Shown here: piece by piece, positions 5,714 to 12,413 of the stretch
Layout of the letters: each line of letters opens with the position of its first letter
How positions within the stretch are numbered: position 1 is the first letter of the stretch
Origin: Acidobacteriota bacterium
GTDB taxonomy: Bacteria; Acidobacteriota; Terriglobia; Acidoferrales; UBA7541
Direction of reading: 5' to 3'
Assembly (NCBI GenBank): GCA_019239815.1
Contig: JAFAZL010000891.1
Location: 1-15,200 of the forward strand
Length of the DNA: 15,200 nt
The notes under the pieces: model-generated
The model's input: the letters and a program-made list of their open reading frames with translations, nothing else
Database searches by the model: none
What the model was told of the DNA's origin: nothing
Translations under genes and position numbers: made by a program

Positions 5714-7852
5714 ATGCCCTTCCGCCTCCGCACGAACGCGTCAGCTCTTGCACTTCTTTCCGCCGTCGCTCTTCCGGTCACCGCACAAAATCCAACGCCA
5801 TCTCCCCAACAAACCACCGGCACAAAATCCTCCGTCGAAAAACGCCTGAAGGCCGAAGAAAAATTGTCCGCCGCGCCCGAGATCGACGCCGTCGTGAAAA
5901 CGCTCCGGAGCGCACATCGCTTCGCCGAAACGGAAATCTCTCCCGACGGCACCCACGTCGCTTGGGTCGAAACCCTCACCGGCAAAGACGGCGCTCCCAA
6001 CGGCAACACCGCGATGTATGTAAAGAATCTAAAAGCTGATTCCGCGCCGATCCGCGTCACCGCCGGAACGCTCGGCACACTTCACAGCGAGGGAACGATC
6101 GTCATCGGCACGCACGGTACATTTCACGCCGAAGGCAACATCGCTTGGTCCAACGACAGCAAACACTTCGCGTTCCTGTCCGACGCCACGAAAAAAGATC
6201 AGCAGCAGCTTTACATCGTGGCGGCCAACGGAGGCGCCGCGCGAAAACTCACGCAGGTCAAAGGCTTTCTAGACGCGCCGCTGTTTTCTCCCGACGACAA
6301 AACGATCTCCGTCCTCTTCACCGAAAACGCCGCACGCGCTTCCGGCCCGCTGGTCGCCGAAACACCTGAAACCGGCGAAATCAAAGACTCATTCTTCGAG
6401 CAGCGCCTCGCTCTCGTCGACGTCGCGAGCGGCCCATCGGCTCCACAAGAAAAGTTGCGCCAAATCTCGCCAGCGGACACCTACATCTACGAATATTCTT
6501 GGTCGCCCGACGGACAACACATCGTCGCCACCTCCGCGCAAGGCAACGGCGACAACAATTGGTACATCGCCGAACTCAACATCCTCGACGTCGCCACAGG
6601 CTTGATGAAATCGATCTACAAACCGCAACTTCAAATCGCCCGCCCCGCATGGTCACCCGACGGAAAACGCATCGCCTTCATCGAAGGATTGATGAGCGAC
6701 GAGCCAAGCGTCGGCGGCGACATCTATGTGATCCCCAGCGCTGGCGGCAGCGCGACCAACATCACGCCCGGGCGAAAAGCTTCCGCAAGCTGGCTCGCGT
6801 GGACTTCCGACAACAAGATTCTCTTCGCCGAAATCCTCGGCGCCGATTCCTCCGTCTCTCTCGTCGACCCGCTAAATCCCGCCGTCTCAAATCTCTGGCG
6901 CGGCGCCGAAAGCGTCACCGCAGGTTTGTGGGGACCAAATCTTTCCGTCAGCTCCGATGGAACCCAAGCTGCCGTGATCCGCAGTTCCTTCAGCGCGCCT
7001 CCCGAAGTTTGGGCCGGCGCAATCGGCCAGTGGAAACCAGTCACGCAGCGCAACAAAGATCTGAAACCAGGATGGGGCGAAGCAAAAAGCATCCAGTGGC
7101 ATAACGACAACTTCGACATTCAGGGCTGGCTCATCGCTCCGAATGATTTCGATCCATCCAAAAAATATCCACTGATCGTCGGCGTTCATGGTGGGCCGGG
7201 AGCGGCCGAACAATCTGCTTGGCCCGACGCCAGCAATTTTCTGATGGCGCTTCCCGCTTCAGGATATTTTCTGTTGCTGCCGAATCCGCGCGGCAGTTTC
7301 GGTCAGGGCGAAGCATTCACGCGCGCCAACGTTAAGGATTTTGGCTATGGCGATTTCAAGGACATCATGGCCGGCGTTGACGCCGCGCTAAAACTCGCGC
7401 CGATCGATCCCGATCGTCTTGGTCTCACCGGCTGGAGTTACGGCGGCTACATGACGATGTGGGGTGTTACGCAAACCAACCGCTTTAAAGTAGCGATGGC
7501 CGGAGCGGGAATCGCGAATCTCACAAGCTACTACGGCGAAAATAAAATCGATCAGTGGATGATTCCGTTTTTCGGCAAATCCGTTTACGACGATCCCGCG
7601 GTCTACGCGAAGAGTTCGCCGATCACGTTCATCAAGAATGTGAAGACGCCGACGCTGATTTTAGTCGGCGACAGCGACGGCGAGTGCCCGACACCGCAAT
7701 CCTACGAATTCTGGCACGCGTTGAAAACGCAAGGCGTCGAGACCACGCTCGTCGTCTACGAGCACGAAGGCCATCACTTCGCCAAACCCGCCGACGATCG
7801 CGACCGCATCGCTCGCACCGTCGCCTGGTTCAACGCCCATCTCAAACAGTAA
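5714..7852 (+). CDS. S9-family (prolyl oligopeptidase-like) peptidase, exported
   Basis: This is a 712-residue serine peptidase resembling dipeptidyl/acylaminoacyl peptidases, which cleave oligopeptides. The ATG at 5714 is chosen over an in-frame ATG at 5585 because AAAGGA (5703-5708) precedes it by 5 nt and it gives a clean signal peptide, 'ALALLSAVALPVTAQ', with probable cleavage near residue 24. The N-terminal half is a beta-propeller of about seven repeats, including ISPDGTHVAW, WSNDSKHFAF, FSPDDKTISV, WSPDGQHIVA and WSPDGKRIAF. The C-terminal hydrolase domain has 'VHGGPG' (491-496), 'GWSYGGYMT' with Ser575, 'GDSDGECP' with Asp655 and 'EGHHF' with His687, a complete triad. Blade 2 carries a near-repeat GTLGTLHSEG / GTHGTFHAEG. 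It is monocistronic and converges on the YeiH-like gene. It is probably periplasmic, in peptide scavenging. Confidence 0.93.
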   Translation: MPFRLRTNASALALLSAVALPVTAQNPTPSPQQTTGTKSSVEKRLKAEEKLSAAPEIDAVVKTLRSAHRFAETEISPDGTHVAWVETLTGKDGAPNGNTAMYVKNLKADSAPIRVTAGTLGTLHSEGTIVIGTHGTFHAEGNIAWSNDSKHFAFLSDATKKDQQQLYIVAANGGAARKLTQVKGFLDAPLFSPDDKTISVLFTENAARASGPLVAETPETGEIKDSFFEQRLALVDVASGPSAPQEKLRQISPADTYIYEYSWSPDGQHIVATSAQGNGDNNWYIAELNILDVATGLMKSIYKPQLQIARPAWSPDGKRIAFIEGLMSDEPSVGGDIYVIPSAGGSATNITPGRKASASWLAWTSDNKILFAEILGADSSVSLVDPLNPAVSNLWRGAESVTAGLWGPNLSVSSDGTQAAVIRSSFSAPPEVWAGAIGQWKPVTQRNKDLKPGWGEAKSIQWHNDNFDIQGWLIAPNDFDPSKKYPLIVGVHGGPGAAEQSAWPDASNFLMALPASGYFLLLPNPRGSFGQGEAFTRANVKDFGYGDFKDIMAGVDAALKLAPIDPDRLGLTGWSYGGYMTMWGVTQTNRFKVAMAGAGIANLTSYYGENKIDQWMIPFFGKSVYDDPAVYAKSSPITFIKNVKTPTLILVGDSDGECPTPQSYEFWHALKTQGVETTLVVYEHEGHHFAKPADDRDRIARTVAWFNAHLKQ

Positions 7853-7911
7853 TGCGGTCGTAATGTCGCTGGCGTTGCGTCCTGAGCTAAACCTCGCAAC
7901 TCGCTAAGATT

Positions 7912-7944
7912 TGTCATCCCGAGAGAAGCGAGGGATCTGCTTTT
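7912..7944 (+). repeat. REP-like dispersed repeat, copy 2
   Basis: It begins TGTCATCCCGAGAGAAGCG and ends AGGGATCTGCTTTT. It lies between the convergent S9 peptidase (stop 7852) and YeiH-like (stop 7974) genes. ATCCC/GGGAT pairing followed by TCTGCTTTT could let it act as a terminator for the peptidase gene, but the stem is short and interrupted. Confidence 0.75.
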
Positions 7945-7973
7945 GTCTTTCTCTGTGCCTTTCTCGCTTTTCG

Positions 7974-8933
7974 TCACAGCGAAATCCAGCCGATGTGTAT
8001 GAAGTAGAGGCTCGTCAAGGCGACGATGATCCAGAGCGCAATGCCTTGCGCGAGCGGACGCCAACCAACTCTTTTCAGCGACGAGCGCGAGATGCTCGAT
8101 CCGATCAGGAACAGCGTCGCGGTCAGTCCGTAGCGACCGAGCGTGAAGAAAGTCGTCGAGAATCGTGAAGCGCTCTCGATGTATGTGTTGATGACGGCGG
8201 CAAAACAAAACAACAGGATGAACCACGGCAGCTTCACTTTGGATTTGCTGCGCTTCACGGCGGCGGTTCCAAGAGCGAGAGGAACAATCCAAAGCGCGCG
8301 TGCTAATTTCACCGTCGTGCCAACGATCAGCGCTTGCGCCCCGTATTTTGACGACGCGCCGACCACCGAACTCGTATCGTGAATCGCGAGCGCAGACCAC
8401 AATCCAAACTGTGTTTGCGACAAATGCTGCGCGGCACCGATCAACGGAAACGCAATCAGCGCGACGGAATTCAAAATGAAAATTGTCGCCAGCGAAACCG
8501 CGGTTTCCTGTTCGTCCGCCTGTATGATCGGAGCGATCGCGGCAATCGCGCTGCCGCCGCAAATCGCCGTTCCCGTCGTGATCAGATACGACGGATTGCC
8601 GCGGACCTGCAGAAATTTTCCAATCGCCAACCCAACGATCAGCGCAAAGGAAATCCCGAGCGCGGTATAGACGAAACCGCTCTTGCCGACCTTGATGACT
8701 TCATGGAGATTCATGCCGAAGCCGAGCGCAACGACGCTCGCCTGCAGCAAGAAGCGCGAGAGATCTTTGCTGTCGGCAGGAAGCGGGTGCGTGACCAACA
8801 GACCAAAAATAATCCCGACGGTGAGTGCTTCCGGAGGAGAGACGAAACCGCTGGCGGAAATGATCAGACCGGCGAAGAACAGGGTCTTGATAAGGATTGT
8901 TTTAAAACTTTCGCCGGCGATCTCGTATTGCAT
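7974..8933 (-). CDS. YeiH/YadS-family putative sulfate exporter membrane protein
   Basis: This is a 319-residue, strongly hydrophobic protein with about ten predicted membrane helices, a normal length for the family annotated as 'putative sulfate exporter family transporter' (Cons_hypoth698). Conserved segments are 'LLQASVVALGFGMNL' (62-76), 'GTAICGGSAIAAIAP' (121-135), 'AIHDTSSVVGA' (183-193), 'KLARALWIVP' (209-218) and 'GRYGLTATLFLIG' (266-278). It acts in the inner membrane; the sulfate role is a family label and not demonstrated for most members. The ATG at 8933 has only a weak ribosome-binding site. A TAGAAT -10-like hexamer lies at 9013-9008 without a good -35. It follows the TlpA-like gene on the same strand after 200 bp, so co-transcription is possible but not shown. 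Confidence 0.88.
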   Translation of the reverse strand: MQYEIAGESFKTILIKTLFFAGLIISASGFVSPPEALTVGIIFGLLVTHPLPADSKDLSRFLLQASVVALGFGMNLHEVIKVGKSGFVYTALGISFALIVGLAIGKFLQVRGNPSYLITTGTAICGGSAIAAIAPIIQADEQETAVSLATIFILNSVALIAFPLIGAAQHLSQTQFGLWSALAIHDTSSVVGASSKYGAQALIVGTTVKLARALWIVPLALGTAAVKRSKSKVKLPWFILLFCFAAVINTYIESASRFSTTFFTLGRYGLTATLFLIGSSISRSSLKRVGWRPLAQGIALWIIVALTSLYFIHIGWISL

Positions 8934-9054
8934 AGGTTTCGTTTACGCTCGACAACAACAGCAACGACATCCCCAATTTCCTGTGAGCGCGACTTGGGGC
9001 TGAACTGATTCTAAGTTTAGGCGGCCCAAGATCAGGCGAGCGTGCCGAGATGCA

Positions 9055-9070
9055 GCGCAGCTTGCTGCGC
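9055..9070. repeat. Inverted repeat between the TlpA-like and YeiH-like genes
   Basis: GCGCAGC (9055-9061) and GCTGCGC (9064-9070) pair perfectly around TT, which gives a very stable GC hairpin. No T-run follows on the minus strand, so intrinsic termination of the TlpA-like gene is doubtful. It may protect the mRNA 3' end or be another dispersed repeat. Confidence 0.5.
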
Positions 9071-9133
9071 CCCTACATGAGGCGGCCAGCGATCCTGTAG
9101 CTGATTGAGTTGAGGATGTAGAGAATCGGTCGA

Positions 9134-10090
9134 TCATGGTTTGTTGGCGTGTTGCGTTGGATTTTGAGTCGGCGCGTCGGCGGCGGGCGCTTCGGGAGCG
9201 GTTTTCGGCGATTCCGTTTTGTGTGCTGGGGTGACGCCGGTGTGGCCGGAAACCTCGGCGATGATTTTTGTGGTGCGCGCCTTGCTGATGGGGCAGCCGC
9301 GATCGTAGATGCGGCATTGCGCGAGCGTGAATTGGCAGCCACACGTGCAGCCTTCGGCGTTGAATTTGTGCAGCGCGACTGTTCGCTGCTCCGGCGTCAA
9401 CTTCGACATGTCAATGCCCGGCAATGTGCTCGCGCGATCGGCGTGTTTCAAGAAAATTTCGCCGGTGTCTTCAAACGTTTCGACGTGCGCGGGAATTGCC
9501 AAGCCAACGAGGGAGCGGATCTCGTACTCGTAGAGCAGCGGATTGCGCAGGCCTTCGTGCTTTTGTACGACGCGGCCTTCCTTATCTAAGACGAAGGAAG
9601 TGGGGAGCGCGGCGACGCCGCCGTATTGGATGCGAATTTCGTTTGTCGCCATTCCGACTGGATAGTTGATGCCGTTTTTCTCGACGAATTTTTTCACTTC
9701 GGCCACGTCGTCGTCATCGACATCAAGGCCGATGATCTGAAGAGCATCACCATATTTTTTCTGCAGGTCGATCAGATCGGGGATTTCGGCGCGGCATGGT
9801 CCGCACCAAGTGGCCCAAAAATTCAGCAGGACGACTTTACCCTTCGAGGCAGCGAGTGACAGCGGTTTGCCGTCGAGATCGTCAACTTTGAATTCGGGCG
9901 CCTGATCGGGGTTGCGGACGAAGCGGATGACGGGGCCGGAATCGGGCGTCGCCGGAGCAGCCTCCTGAGCCGATGCCATCGAGGTGAGTCCGATTGCCGT
10001 AGCGGAGAGTAGCAGGAAGCAGAGTACGTGCGCGAGCCAGGAAGCCGTTTGTTTTGTGGGAGTTAGATAAGAGGGACCCCCTCCCCCCAC
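9134..10090 (-). CDS. Exported TlpA-like thioredoxin-fold protein with Cys-rich C-terminal segment
   Basis: Starting from GTG 10090 the protein has 318 residues. A hydrophobic signal segment, 'HVLCFLLLSATAIGL', ends near 'MASAQ'. The TlpA/redoxin domain follows with 'VVLLNFWATWCGPCRAEIP', redox cysteines C96 and C99, and the cis-Pro loop 'AALPTSFV'. It probably reduces or exchanges disulfides in the periplasm. After the fold comes a cysteine cluster, 'CTCGCQFTLAQCRIYDRGC' (248-266), with C-x-C-x-C-x6-C-x6-C spacing, then a Pro/Ala-rich tail. This cluster is not part of standard TlpA; metal binding is possible. An in-frame GTG at 10258 would add 56 residues. I prefer 10090 because that extension runs through repeat-like DNA and puts the signal sequence about 75 residues in, but 10090 lacks a good ribosome-binding site, so the start is unsettled. 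Confidence 0.85.
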   Translation of the reverse strand: MGGGGPSYLTPTKQTASWLAHVLCFLLLSATAIGLTSMASAQEAAPATPDSGPVIRFVRNPDQAPEFKVDDLDGKPLSLAASKGKVVLLNFWATWCGPCRAEIPDLIDLQKKYGDALQIIGLDVDDDDVAEVKKFVEKNGINYPVGMATNEIRIQYGGVAALPTSFVLDKEGRVVQKHEGLRNPLLYEYEIRSLVGLAIPAHVETFEDTGEIFLKHADRASTLPGIDMSKLTPEQRTVALHKFNAEGCTCGCQFTLAQCRIYDRGCPISKARTTKIIAEVSGHTGVTPAHKTESPKTAPEAPAADAPTQNPTQHANKP

Positions 10091-10096
10091 CTTTTT

Positions 10097-10162
10097 GCAA
10101 GGATGTGATTCTACGGGGGTTACACGCGGGATCGCGCAAGAACGTGATTCCAGGTCAGTTAC
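10097..10162. repeat. 39-bp-spaced direct repeats in the leader of the TlpA-like gene
   Basis: Two 27-bp copies, 10097-10123 and 10136-10162, share 20 of 27 bases. They begin GCAAG, share GTGATTC in the middle and end GTTAC, and they are offset by 39 bp. A third GTGATTC occurs at 10183-10189, again 39 bp on. To the left lies a G/C homopolymer stretch (10079-10090). The repeat-like nature argues that this DNA is a leader or dispersed element and not coding sequence. Confidence 0.55.
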
Positions 10163-10264
10163 GGTTGGGGCCGGGTTCGCCTGTGATTCGTCATTCAGGC
10201 GGGTCGGAGAAGCCGAGCCGACGATTGCGGAGTGATCGCGGTGGAACTCAAGTGACACGGCGGG

Positions 10265-10273
10265 ATTATACCA
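10265..10273 (-). promoter_or_regulatory. Extended -10 promoter for the TlpA-like gene
   Basis: The minus strand reads TGGTATAAT (10273-10265): a perfect TATAAT with the TGn extension. No good -35 is visible at 16-18 bp, which is acceptable for extended -10 promoters. Transcription would start near 10258, exactly at the upstream GTG. Translation from that GTG would therefore have to be leaderless; otherwise the mRNA has a leader of about 170 nt before GTG 10090. Confidence 0.6.
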
Positions 10274-10675
10274 CGCGATTTTTTCGGGCCCTGAAGCTGC
10301 CGATCACGCAGTACCTCGAACAAGAATGCTGAGGACTCGGTGAGGTCGTTTTGATCGGGACAGTCGCCCTCACGGACGCGAAGAATGCCGACGATTGAAG
10401 TGCGTCGGTGGGAATAAAGCGAGTTTGGTGACGGTCAACCAAGTCAAAATGATCCTGGTCGCGCGACGTAGTCTGTAGATGACCGCTGAATGACGGCCAG
10501 GCGAGATTTGGAGTAGCCTCTGCTATTATATGGGCATAATCCGTACGGCAAAATATTGGCCTGTGACGATAAATGGGCACTTGGTTGCAGTCGGGTGATA
10601 GTCTTAGAACCATCTAAGTTCAATCAATTGAAGCGAGTAGCTCTCCGCACAATCCTGAATCCTCTGGAAGAGTAA
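10274..10675. other. Intergenic region upstream of the efflux operon
   Basis: This stretch of about 400 bp between divergent transcription units contains no convincing gene; a 115-codon minus-strand frame (10266-10613) has no recognisable features. It holds a 6-bp-stem inverted repeat, CCGACG/CGTCGG (10388-10408), an AT-rich patch with CATAAT at 10535-10540, and two small palindromes next to the STAS-TolC gene (10603-10632). I found no strong -35/-10 pair for the efflux genes. Confidence 0.55.
10603..10632. promoter_or_regulatory. Adjacent small palindromes upstream of the STAS-TolC gene, possible operator
   Basis: CTTAG (10603-10607) pairs with CTAAG (10614-10618). Directly next to it, TTCAAT (10619-10624) pairs with ATTGAA (10627-10632) around CA. 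They lie 44 nt upstream of the ATG at 10676, where a regulator of the efflux operon could bind. No regulator gene is adjacent, and short palindromes can occur by chance. Confidence 0.3.
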
Positions 10676-12406
10676 ATGCATCTCTCTGGGGCCGTCGGGA
10701 AACAATCATCAATGCTGAGAATTACTACTGAACAGAAAAAGGGAAAGGTCGTTCTGACCGTAGAGGGTCGGCTCGCCGGCCCATGGGTTGGAACTTTGGA
10801 ACACTCGTGGCGCGACGCGCGCGCCAACAACGAAAAAGTGGCGGTGGATTTGTGCGGAGTGAGCTTTATCGATCCAGCCGGCAAAGCGCTTTTGAAAGAG
10901 ATCCATCACCAGGGAGGACATCTGGTGGCACAAGGATGCTTGAACCAAGCGATCATTCGCGAAATTGGAGCGGAGGGCGGCAAAAAGCGCAACGAAGGCG
11001 GTGAGGGCGAAGCGGGCAATGGAAGCAAGGGCTCGCACATCGTTTTCTATACGCTGCTGTTCAGTCTGCTGTTGAGTCCCGCGGCAGTACGCGCACAGTC
11101 GAGCAAGCAGAACGGATTGCCGCAGCAAGCGCCAAACGGAGTGATGCGTTTGACGCTGGAGCAGTCGGTCAATCTGGCGCTGAAGCAAAACACGACAGCG
11201 CAGATCGCGCAGATCGCGGCGAAAGAAGCGGTCGAACAGAAGAACATTGCACGCGCGGAACTGCTGCCGCAGGCGAACCTGAATGTCGGCGAAGAATGGC
11301 AGCGCATCAACCTCGCGGCGGAATTCGGCGGCGGCGGCTTCCCCGGACTTCCTCCGGGCACGGTGTTCCCCGGACACATCGGGCCGTTTTCGCTGTTTTC
11401 GGCAGGCGTTGGATTTAACGGACAGATTTTCGACCTGACGTTGTTTCGCCGTTACCAGTCGGCGCGCAGTTCGGCAGATGCCAGCAGACTCGATGCGCAG
11501 TCCTCGCGCGAACAGGTGATCCTCCTGGTCGTTTCGCAGTACATCGGAACTCTGCGAGCGACAGCAGACGTGCAAGCTTCGCAATCGCGCGTCGATCTGG
11601 CTCAGGCCCTGTATGACCAGGCGGCGGATCTACAGAAGCAAGGAGTGGGCACTGGGATCGACACGCTGCGCGCGAACGTCGAGCTGCAGAACGAAAAGCA
11701 GCGACTCATCGAAGCGGAAGCACAGCGCAAAACGAATATCTTCGGCTTGAGCCGGCTTCTGAATCTCGACCCGCGCCAGCAAGTGGAACTCGCGGATTCA
11801 CTGAGCTTCTTTGAGACGCCGCAGCCGGACCTCGAACAAAGCATCGAGGAAGGACTTTCGGCGCGGCCGGAATGGAAGTCGCTCGAAGAGCAGATCAAGG
11901 CGGCGAATTACGACAAGAAAGCGTCGAGCGAGTCGCGGCTGCCATCGGCACACTTCAGCGGCAACTACACGCAACTCGGTGTTTCGCCGACGGCCGTGAT
12001 TCCGACGTACACGTACTCCGGCAACGTGTCGATGCCGCTCTTCACCGGCGGTCGGATTCATGCCGAAATCGCGCGGGCGAATCTGGAGATTCAGCGCATC
12101 GAGCAGCAACAGCAAGATCTGCGAAATTCAATTGCGCTCGATGTCAAAACCGCGTTGATCAATCTGGACTCGGCGCGAAACGAAGTAGCAGTAGCGAACT
12201 CGGGTGTGCAGCTTTCGAACGAAGAAGTGGACCAAGCGCGCGACCGCTTCAAGGCGGGCGTGGCGAACAACATCGAAGTGATCCAAGCGCAGGATTCTCT
12301 GGCACGAGCCAACGACAACCAGATCGCGGCGCTGTACCGGTTCAATCAGGCGCGAGCGGATTTGGCGCGGTCGATCGGCCAGATGGAGAAGATTTACGCC
12401 AAGTGA
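10676..12406 (+). CDS. STAS domain fused to TolC-like outer-membrane efflux factor
   Basis: This single 576-codon frame joins two unrelated parts. Residues 13-99 are a STAS domain ('MLRITTEQKKGKVVLTVEGRL', split here as MLRITTEQKKGK and VVLTVEGRL, to 'QAIIREIGAE'). Its usual D-S-S-G phosphosite reads 'FIDPAGKALL', so it lacks the serine. Residues 100-119 are a Gly/Glu/Lys-rich linker. Residues 120-140 form a signal-sequence-like hydrophobic stretch ending 'AAVRA|Q'. Residues 155-576 are a complete outer-membrane efflux protein with two repeats, including 'MRLTLEQSVNLALKQN', 'VGTGIDTLRANVELQNEKQRL' (split: VGTGIDTLRANVE, LQNEKQRL), 'VSMPLFTGGR' and 'NNIEVIQAQDSLARA'. No ATG or GTG lies near the signal sequence, so TolC cannot easily start separately. 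GGAAGAG precedes the ATG at 10676 by 3 nt; ATG 10712 is an alternative start. The adaptor gene follows after 7 nt. Confidence 0.87.
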   Translation: MHLSGAVGKQSSMLRITTEQKKGKVVLTVEGRLAGPWVGTLEHSWRDARANNEKVAVDLCGVSFIDPAGKALLKEIHHQGGHLVAQGCLNQAIIREIGAEGGKKRNEGGEGEAGNGSKGSHIVFYTLLFSLLLSPAAVRAQSSKQNGLPQQAPNGVMRLTLEQSVNLALKQNTTAQIAQIAAKEAVEQKNIARAELLPQANLNVGEEWQRINLAAEFGGGGFPGLPPGTVFPGHIGPFSLFSAGVGFNGQIFDLTLFRRYQSARSSADASRLDAQSSREQVILLVVSQYIGTLRATADVQASQSRVDLAQALYDQAADLQKQGVGTGIDTLRANVELQNEKQRLIEAEAQRKTNIFGLSRLLNLDPRQQVELADSLSFFETPQPDLEQSIEEGLSARPEWKSLEEQIKAANYDKKASSESRLPSAHFSGNYTQLGVSPTAVIPTYTYSGNVSMPLFTGGRIHAEIARANLEIQRIEQQQQDLRNSIALDVKTALINLDSARNEVAVANSGVQLSNEEVDQARDRFKAGVANNIEVIQAQDSLARANDNQIAALYRFNQARADLARSIGQMEKIYAK

Positions 12407-12413
12407 GGGTGCA

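Noticed and set aside
7994..8002. TGTGTATGA, one mismatch from a DnaA box, near the skew change
   Set aside because: It is a single site inside the YeiH-like coding sequence, with no cluster, AT-rich element or dnaA/gyrase genes nearby; an origin is not supported.
10266..10613. A 115-codon minus-strand frame upstream of the efflux operon
   Set aside because: No recognisable motif, no good ribosome-binding site, and a composition typical of random frames in GC-rich intergenic DNA.
10970..11045. Possible frameshift joining separate STAS and TolC genes
   Set aside because: The frame is continuous. A TGA and an ATG in other frames exist here, but restoring two separate genes would need two compensating changes, so I kept it as a fusion and listed the test.
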